From the NCBI GenBank assembly GCA_031259095.1, contig JAIRLW010000440.1, positions 1 to 18,880 on the forward strand: a stretch of DNA of 18,880 bases, given 5' to 3'. The DNA is from Planctomycetaceae bacterium. GTDB lineage: Bacteria > Planctomycetota > Planctomycetia > Pirellulales > Thermoguttaceae. Position numbers and translations under genes: made by a program. Within the stretch, counting starts at the first letter, position 1. Every line of letters begins with the position of its first letter. The notes beneath the pieces were generated by a model. The model was given only the letters and a program-made list of their open reading frames with translations, was not told the origin of the DNA and ran no database searches. Positions 15,080 through 18,880 of the stretch are shown here, in pieces.

Positions 15080-15898
15080 ATGAAAAAGATTTTTTACAAA
15101 CAATTATTTTGCGGAGTTCTTTTTTTCACTTTGCCCATTTTGGGTTTATCTTTTGTTCCGGCTCAGGAGGAAACAGTTCCTTCACCAGCCGCAACATCAT
15201 CAGAGGGATTGAGTCCCTTGATTGATCAAGGTAATGCACCGGTAATCACACCGATTAAAGGCGGTGTTCACTTTGCGTGGTCTGCATTAACGGAGGTGGG
15301 CGGAGTTCATTGCTCAGGACCGTTGGTTGGTCGATTTGAATTGATGTTTGATGTTTCTCGTGAGAACATTGACAAAAAAGTCGAACCGCCGCAGGTTCCA
15401 GAGGTGTTGATTCCTTTGGCTGATTACTGGATTGTGCGCGGCAAGCCGGAACGTGCGATTCCGCTTTACCGTTTGGGAGTGACCAAAGAGCCGAACAAAA
15501 TATTGTTCCAAAATAATCTGGCGATGTTGCTTTCGACCGTTGAGGGAAATCATGCGGAAGGCTTAACCGTGGTGAACGCCGCTTTGGAAAACAACCGTGA
15601 TAATGTTACGTTATTAGACACGAAGGGGTTGATTCTGATGAATGATGGTCGGGCGAGCGAGGCGGTTCCGGTTTTGCAACGTGCGGTAGAACTTTCCTGC
15701 CAAAGTCCGATTTATTGCCTGCATCTTGCCAAAGCGTACGATATTGTAGGACAAGCATCTGCTGCACGGAGTTGGTTTGAAAAAAGCAGACCGGACTTGG
15801 AAGCCTATCCGCGCAGGCTAACTCAGGAAAATAAAAACATGTTCGATGACTTGCGAATGAAATATCCTCCTGAGACGAATATTATGCCAACCCAGTAA
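15080..15898 (+). CDS. Exported TPR-repeat protein
   Basis: A 272-residue protein with a signal peptide (MKK, hydrophobic core to about residue 25, probable cleavage after VPA at residue 28). Residues 29-105 form an unrecognised polar/beta-rich segment. From about 110 to 240 there are TPR-like helices: YWIVRGKPERAIPLYRLGVTKEPN, LDTKGLILMNDGRASEAVPVLQRAVEL, and LHLAKAYDIVGQASAARSWFEKS. It is therefore likely periplasmic or, less likely, secreted, and serves in protein-protein contacts. It lies between the large TPR protein and EpsI, 92 bp before the latter, which suggests it belongs to the same exosortase module. The start at 15080 is supported by AGGAG. The stop codon lies inside a strong hairpin (15893-15917). 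No lipobox is seen, so it is not an obvious lipoprotein. Confidence 0.82.
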   Translation: MKKIFYKQLFCGVLFFTLPILGLSFVPAQEETVPSPAATSSEGLSPLIDQGNAPVITPIKGGVHFAWSALTEVGGVHCSGPLVGRFELMFDVSRENIDKKVEPPQVPEVLIPLADYWIVRGKPERAIPLYRLGVTKEPNKILFQNNLAMLLSTVEGNHAEGLTVVNAALENNRDNVTLLDTKGLILMNDGRASEAVPVLQRAVELSCQSPIYCLHLAKAYDIVGQASAARSWFEKSRPDLEAYPRRLTQENKNMFDDLRMKYPPETNIMPTQ

Positions 15899-15917
15899 CA
15901 AATCCAATTTGTTACTG
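15893..15917 (+). terminator. Perfect 11-bp hairpin overlapping the small TPR gene stop codon
   Basis: CAGTAACAAAT (15893-15903), loop CCA, ATTTGTTACTG (15907-15917). The TAA stop (15896-15898) is inside the left arm. The stem is AT-rich and is not followed at once by a T-run (TTCAAAGTATATTTTTAG), so it may be an mRNA 3' processing or attenuating structure rather than a true terminator. Confidence 0.4.
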
Positions 15918-15990
15918 TTCAAAGTATATTTTTAGAGGTTCCCAATACCTTTTAACAATTATCCTAAACCTCCTATTCACCAAGAAAATC

Positions 15991-16659
15991 ATGTCAAAAT
16001 CATCGCAATTGATTATTGGTATTGTCGTTATTATTTTTACAACGTTTTGTATGACGGTTTATTCCGGTATGCAAACGGGACGTTGGTCGCCGTTCAAGGG
16101 ATTGCTGGAAGCGAGAGCAGTTCTGCGCGACCTTCCGAAAGAGATCAACGGTTGGGACGCGGTGGGCGAAGACCAAACGCTCGATAATGATACCATTACC
16201 ATGCTTCAGATTCAGGACGGCTATATTGCCCGTTCTTACCGTAACAGTACCACGCAAGCGGTTGTTCATTTAGTTTTAATGGTGGGACCGACAGGTCGGG
16301 TGGTGGTTCACACGCCGGAAATTTGTTTCGGCGGCAAAGATTACCAAAAGGAAGACAATCGCGTTTCAGTAACAATTCCAGTGGTGTTACAAGATAAGCC
16401 GACCGAATCGGACGATACTTTTTGGAGAGTTGATTTTGTCAATCGCGGTTTGAAACGCGACAAGATTTCTTTTTATTACAGTGTTAGTCTTGGTAAATCC
16501 TGGATTGCTACGGAAAATCCAAGATCGGCGTTTCAATATTCCCGTTACGCTTATAAAATTCAGATTCAATCGCTTTCAGACGGTGAAGAGGACAATGTCA
16601 AGAAATTTCTTCAGGATTGTTTACCGACAATCCACGAATTTTTGAGAGAGACCCTGTAA
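15991..16659 (+). CDS. EpsI-family (DUF3485) exosortase-associated protein
   Basis: A 222-residue membrane-anchored protein: one N-terminal hydrophobic segment (about 7-25), then a periplasmic domain of the EpsI/DUF3485 type. Family features visible are LRDLPKEINGWDAVGED (46-61), the YRN-plus-hydrophobic-strand segment, and VVVHTPEICFGG (104-115), corresponding to the conserved H-PE-C motif, and later WRVDF and RFxYSRYAYKIQI-like strands. In exosortase systems EpsI is either fused to the exosortase or encoded nearby; its biochemical role is not established, although it is tied to exopolysaccharide production. Here it is separated from the exosortase by three genes and 7.7 kb. There is no Shine-Dalgarno before the ATG. 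A hairpin follows the stop. Confidence 0.88.
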   Translation: MSKSSQLIIGIVVIIFTTFCMTVYSGMQTGRWSPFKGLLEARAVLRDLPKEINGWDAVGEDQTLDNDTITMLQIQDGYIARSYRNSTTQAVVHLVLMVGPTGRVVVHTPEICFGGKDYQKEDNRVSVTIPVVLQDKPTESDDTFWRVDFVNRGLKRDKISFYYSVSLGKSWIATENPRSAFQYSRYAYKIQIQSLSDGEEDNVKKFLQDCLPTIHEFLRETL

Positions 16660-16663
16660 TTAA

Positions 16664-16716
16664 TTTTTGATCGACTAAAATCGACTTCAGTTGATTGAAG
16701 TCGAATAAAATATTTT
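16664..16716 (+). terminator. Family B core fragment forming a terminator-like hairpin after epsI
   Basis: TTTTTGATCGACTAAAA is followed by TCGACTTCA (16681-16689), loop GTTGAT, TGAAGTCGA (16696-16704), then ATAAAATATTTTTT. The stem is a decayed family B core, and the T-run comes 6 nt later, so it may have been co-opted as a weak terminator between epsI and hflX. Confidence 0.4.
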
Positions 16717-16757
16717 TTGCCGAAAGTTTTGAAATTATTCTAAAGACAAATCATTTC

Positions 16758-18065
16758 ATGTTACAAAAACAATTGCAACATAAACAGTTACATTTTGGCA
16801 ATGTTGTTTGTGAGTTGGCGGTATTGGTTGGAGTTTATCTGGAAGGACAAGGAAAGTCTGCGTCACCGCTTGACGAATTATCTGGTTTGGCGGAGGCGGC
16901 GCAAGTTCAGGAAGCGGGACGGATTACGCAACGGCGGCGAAAACCGGAAGCGGCAACGTATATCGGTAGCGGTAAACTGGAAGAGTTGAAAGAATTAGTC
17001 AACGCGGTTGATGCGGATCTTGTTATTTTCGACAACGATTTAGCGCCGAGTCAGACGAAAAATCTTGAAGAATATTTGAACGTTAAAGTTATTGACCGGA
17101 CGGAGTTAATTCTTGACATTTTTGCGAGTCGTGCGAAAACGACGGAGGCGCGTTTAGCGGTTGAACTGGCGCAACTGGAATATTCGTTACCGCGACTTAA
17201 ACGAATGTGGACGCATCTTGAACGTCAGGGAGTCGGCGGTGTTGGGTTGCGCGGACCCGGTGAAAAACAATTGGAGGTTGACCGTCGGTTGGCGCAAAAA
17301 CGGATTCTTGATCTCAAATCCGAATTGAACATGATTCAACAACGTCGTCATCGTGAAGTTACTGCACGAAAAACTTCTCGAACCGTTTCATTGGTTGGTT
17401 ACACTAACGCCGGTAAAAGTACGCTTTTGAACCGATTAACGGATTCGGACGTTTATGTGAAGGATCAACTTTTTGCAACGTTGGACACGCGGACACGTCG
17501 TTGGCATTTACCGGGTTGGGGACCGGTTTTGTTGAGTGATACGGTTGGATTTATTCGAGATTTGCCGCATCATTTGATTGCCAGTTTTCGGGCAACGTTG
17601 GAGGAAGCGAATCAGGCGGACTTACTTCTCCATGTTGCGGATGCGTCGAGCTGTGAAGTGTACATTCAGATTGACGCGGCGTTTCAGGTTTTAACGGATA
17701 TTGGAATCCGTGAAAAGGACACGCTTTTAGTGCTGAATAAAATTGACGTTTTGGAACCGGATCGTTTGGATATTTTTTTGACAAAATATCCCAATGCCAT
17801 TCCAATCAGCGCCGGCAAGGGTTTAGGGATTGAAAATTTAACGATTGCGGTGAGCAATATTTTGAGCAAGGAATTTCTTGATCTAACGATTGAATTACCG
17901 GTTGCCGATGGTCGTCTCATGGCGTTATTGGCGCGTGACGGTGAGATTCTTTCAAAACATTACGGCGAGGAAATGGTTTCAGTTCACTGCCGAATTCCGC
18001 AACATTTAGTTGGTCGTTTACGGCAGGAAAAAGAAATACAAGGACTTCCAGAAAACGTTTCATAA
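16758..18065 (+). CDS. hflX: Ribosome-associated GTPase HflX
   Basis: A cytoplasmic GTPase of the OBG-HflX group that binds and splits stalled 70S ribosomes. With the ATG at 16758 it has 435 residues. The N-terminal HflX domain shows ATYIGSGKLEEL and DNDLAPSQTKNLEEYL, then VKVIDRTELILDIFASRAKTTEA-type signature, QLEYSLPRL and the glycine-rich GGVGLRGPGEKQLE. The G domain has G1 GYTNAGKST (214-222), G3 DTVGF (261-265) and G4 NKID (327-330), with SAGKG as G5. An upstream in-frame TTG at 16695 would add 21 residues but lies in a repeat hairpin and encodes a non-conserved tail, so I prefer the ATG; neither has a Shine-Dalgarno. It is a housekeeping gene, probably unrelated to the exosortase module before it. 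Hfq and miaA, its neighbours in enterobacteria, are absent here. Confidence 0.95.
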   Translation: MLQKQLQHKQLHFGNVVCELAVLVGVYLEGQGKSASPLDELSGLAEAAQVQEAGRITQRRRKPEAATYIGSGKLEELKELVNAVDADLVIFDNDLAPSQTKNLEEYLNVKVIDRTELILDIFASRAKTTEARLAVELAQLEYSLPRLKRMWTHLERQGVGGVGLRGPGEKQLEVDRRLAQKRILDLKSELNMIQQRRHREVTARKTSRTVSLVGYTNAGKSTLLNRLTDSDVYVKDQLFATLDTRTRRWHLPGWGPVLLSDTVGFIRDLPHHLIASFRATLEEANQADLLLHVADASSCEVYIQIDAAFQVLTDIGIREKDTLLVLNKIDVLEPDRLDIFLTKYPNAIPISAGKGLGIENLTIAVSNILSKEFLDLTIELPVADGRLMALLARDGEILSKHYGEEMVSVHCRIPQHLVGRLRQEKEIQGLPENVS

Positions 18066-18068
18066 TTA

Positions 18069-18090
18069 ACCGTAGATTAATGCCTACGGT
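18069..18090 (+). terminator. Weak hairpin after hflX
   Basis: ACCGTAG (18069-18075) pairs perfectly with CTACGGT (18084-18090) over an 8-nt loop, 4 bp after the hflX stop. No T-run follows, so it is at best a weak or factor-dependent end. Confidence 0.3.
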
Positions 18091-18168
18091 CACTAAAATG
18101 CCGTCTCTAACAAGACAAAGAAATTTCCTAATTATGTCACATTTTGGAGGGCATGTCAAAAATCAAGA

Positions 18169-18232
18169 GGCAGGCGATGTTTCGCCGAAACATCGTGTCG
18201 GCTACCGCTTTTGGCAGAAGGTCGTCTACCTG
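18169..18232. repeat. Repeat family C, copy 4 (inverted)
   Basis: GGCAGGCGATGTTTCGCCGAAACATCG is followed by GTCGGCTACCGCTTTTGGCAGAAGGTCGTCTACCTG. The reverse complement starts CAGGTAGACGACCTTCTGCCAAAAG, like the other copies. The GATGTTTC-GCC-GAAACATC hairpin (18174-18192) is perfect. Confidence 0.6.
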
Positions 18233-18281
18233 AATTCGGAATTTACTTACTTGAAACGGAATTCCTTCCTGTAATTTTGTG

Positions 18282-18301
18282 TTATTAAAATAGGATGTTA
18301 C
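18282..18301. repeat. Repeat family E, divergent copy 3
   Basis: The minus strand reads GTAACATCCTATTTTAATAA, matching 17 of 20 positions of the sequence starting at 2356. It ends 18 bp from the flagellin stop codon. Confidence 0.4.
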
Positions 18302-18318
18302 GTATATCTGTTATCCGA

Positions 18319-18880
18319 TTATCCAAAAAGCGAACTCACTGAGAATGCGGCAAACTGGCGCGAATACAGAATCGAACTCATCGCCATTTGAGCAAGTAAT
18401 TCATTTCGGGCTAACCGTGAAGATTCCAATGCGGTATCGGTGTTGGAAATTTTTCCTTCCGATTCGGTAACTGTGGTCAAAAGGTTGTCAAGATGATCCG
18501 TGTTCGCGGTCAACAAATTTTGTGACGAACCAATTTGCGCCCGTGATTTTGCCAAACTATTGACAGCATCATTGACAATACTGTACGCTTGTTTCAAACC
18601 GGCTTCGGAATCATAATCAATATTACGAAGTTCGGCTAACGTTCCATTCGAACCGCCGAGATAACCGGTTCCAACACTTGAAATACCAAGACGTAACTGC
18701 AAATCAGACGCCACATCTTTACCAATCTGGAATACCGCACCGCCGCCGGTGATCTTAAATTGCGAAAAATCGTTGTCCGGATCAATATCCTCTCCGTTGT
18801 TCTTTGCAAACGAACTCGAAAGCGATGTCGTAAACGACAAATCGGAATCGGCATACGAAAGATTCAAACCCTTTGCTGTT
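18319..18880 (-). CDS. Flagellin, C-terminal part (runs off the window)
   Basis: The reading frame is open to the right edge, so the start and the N-terminal D0/D1 region are outside. The visible 187 residues end at a TAA (18321-18319). The last 100 residues have the flagellin C-terminal pattern: a helix with AGLKQAYSIVNDAVNSLAKSRAQIGSSQNLL, then TDHLDNLLTTVTESEGKISNTDTALESSRLARNELLAQMAMSSILYS, corresponding to the usual SxxRxxxGAxQNRL and RIxDxDxAxExxxLxxxxIL segments. The chain ends AAFSVSSLFG rather than the common VLxLLR-type end. The protein would be exported by the flagellar apparatus and polymerise into the filament. The upstream visible part is the variable D2-like region, with Gly-rich and Asp-rich stretches. 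No other flagellar gene is in the window. Confidence 0.88.
   Translation of the reverse strand, partial: TAKGLNLSYADSDLSFTTSLSSSFAKNNGEDIDPDNDFSQFKITGGGAVFQIGKDVASDLQLRLGISSVGTGYLGGSNGTLAELRNIDYDSEAGLKQAYSIVNDAVNSLAKSRAQIGSSQNLLTANTDHLDNLLTTVTESEGKISNTDTALESSRLARNELLAQMAMSSILYSRQFAAFSVSSLFG

Noticed and set aside
16695..16757. TTG start for HflX 21 codons upstream of the chosen ATG
   Set aside because: The TTG lies inside a family B hairpin, the extra residues are not family-like, and the ATG at 16758 gives an ordinary HflX length.
7110..18065. PEP-CTERM-type substrate encoded within the exosortase module
   Set aside because: None of the C-termini in the module has the motif, hydrophobic helix and basic end expected of a sorting signal; the large TPR protein ends in an acidic tail and the small TPR protein in a polar one.
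18080..18274. A 64-codon plus-strand frame after hflX
   Set aside because: Its second half is family C repeat sequence and no ribosome binding site precedes it.

Overview
The window looks like chromosomal DNA of a low-GC, AT-rich Gram-negative bacterium, most likely a member of the Planctomycetota or at least the PVC group. This is inferred from gene content: an LpxC lipid A enzyme, an exosortase with a separate EpsI-type partner, a Wzz/BY-kinase-like fusion, a membrane protein beginning with an NPIVVRQIRRLVRS-type segment, and a flagellin. Ten of the twelve genes whose 5' end is visible have no recognisable Shine-Dalgarno sequence. The assignment is not proven by any marker in the window.

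Layout: 17-2293 holds lpxC and an orphan polytopic membrane protein. 2689-5768 holds folC and an HD-domain phosphohydrolase. A convergent minus-strand gene (5870-6526) encodes an exported BON-domain protein. From 7110 to 16659 lies an exosortase/exopolysaccharide-type module, all on the + strand: exosortase, Wzz-type chain-length protein fused to a BY-kinase-like P-loop domain, a 1204-residue membrane-anchored TPR protein, a small exported TPR protein, and EpsI. hflX follows (16758-18065), and the 3' part of a flagellin gene on the minus strand runs off the right edge.

The exosortase module is the most interesting part. No glycosyltransferase and no PEP-CTERM-like substrate is present in the window. 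Both enzymes that should be catalytic depart from their family patterns: the exosortase has Asp371 where the third conserved residue (His in most exosortases) is expected, and has no His anywhere after its catalytic-type Cys. The BY-kinase-like domain has Val677 in place of the Walker B Asp and lacks a C-terminal tyrosine cluster. The two TPR proteins and EpsI could form an inner-membrane/periplasmic assembly with them; this is inference from synteny.

Most intergenic gaps are unusually long for such a locus and are filled with several families of short dispersed repeats that recur between unrelated genes: (A) long imperfect palindromes built on TTTGTCCCTA; (B) roughly 98-123 bp elements ending in GGGAACTTCTAAAAAC with an internal AAATCGA/TCGATTT hairpin; (C) GGCAGGCGACCTTTTGCCAAAGG elements with an ATGTTTCGGCGAAACAT hairpin; (D) a GTCCCGTTAGGGAC cluster; and (E) a 20-mer TTGTAACTGTCTATTTTAAT. 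No transposase, integrase, tRNA, rRNA or CRISPR array was seen.
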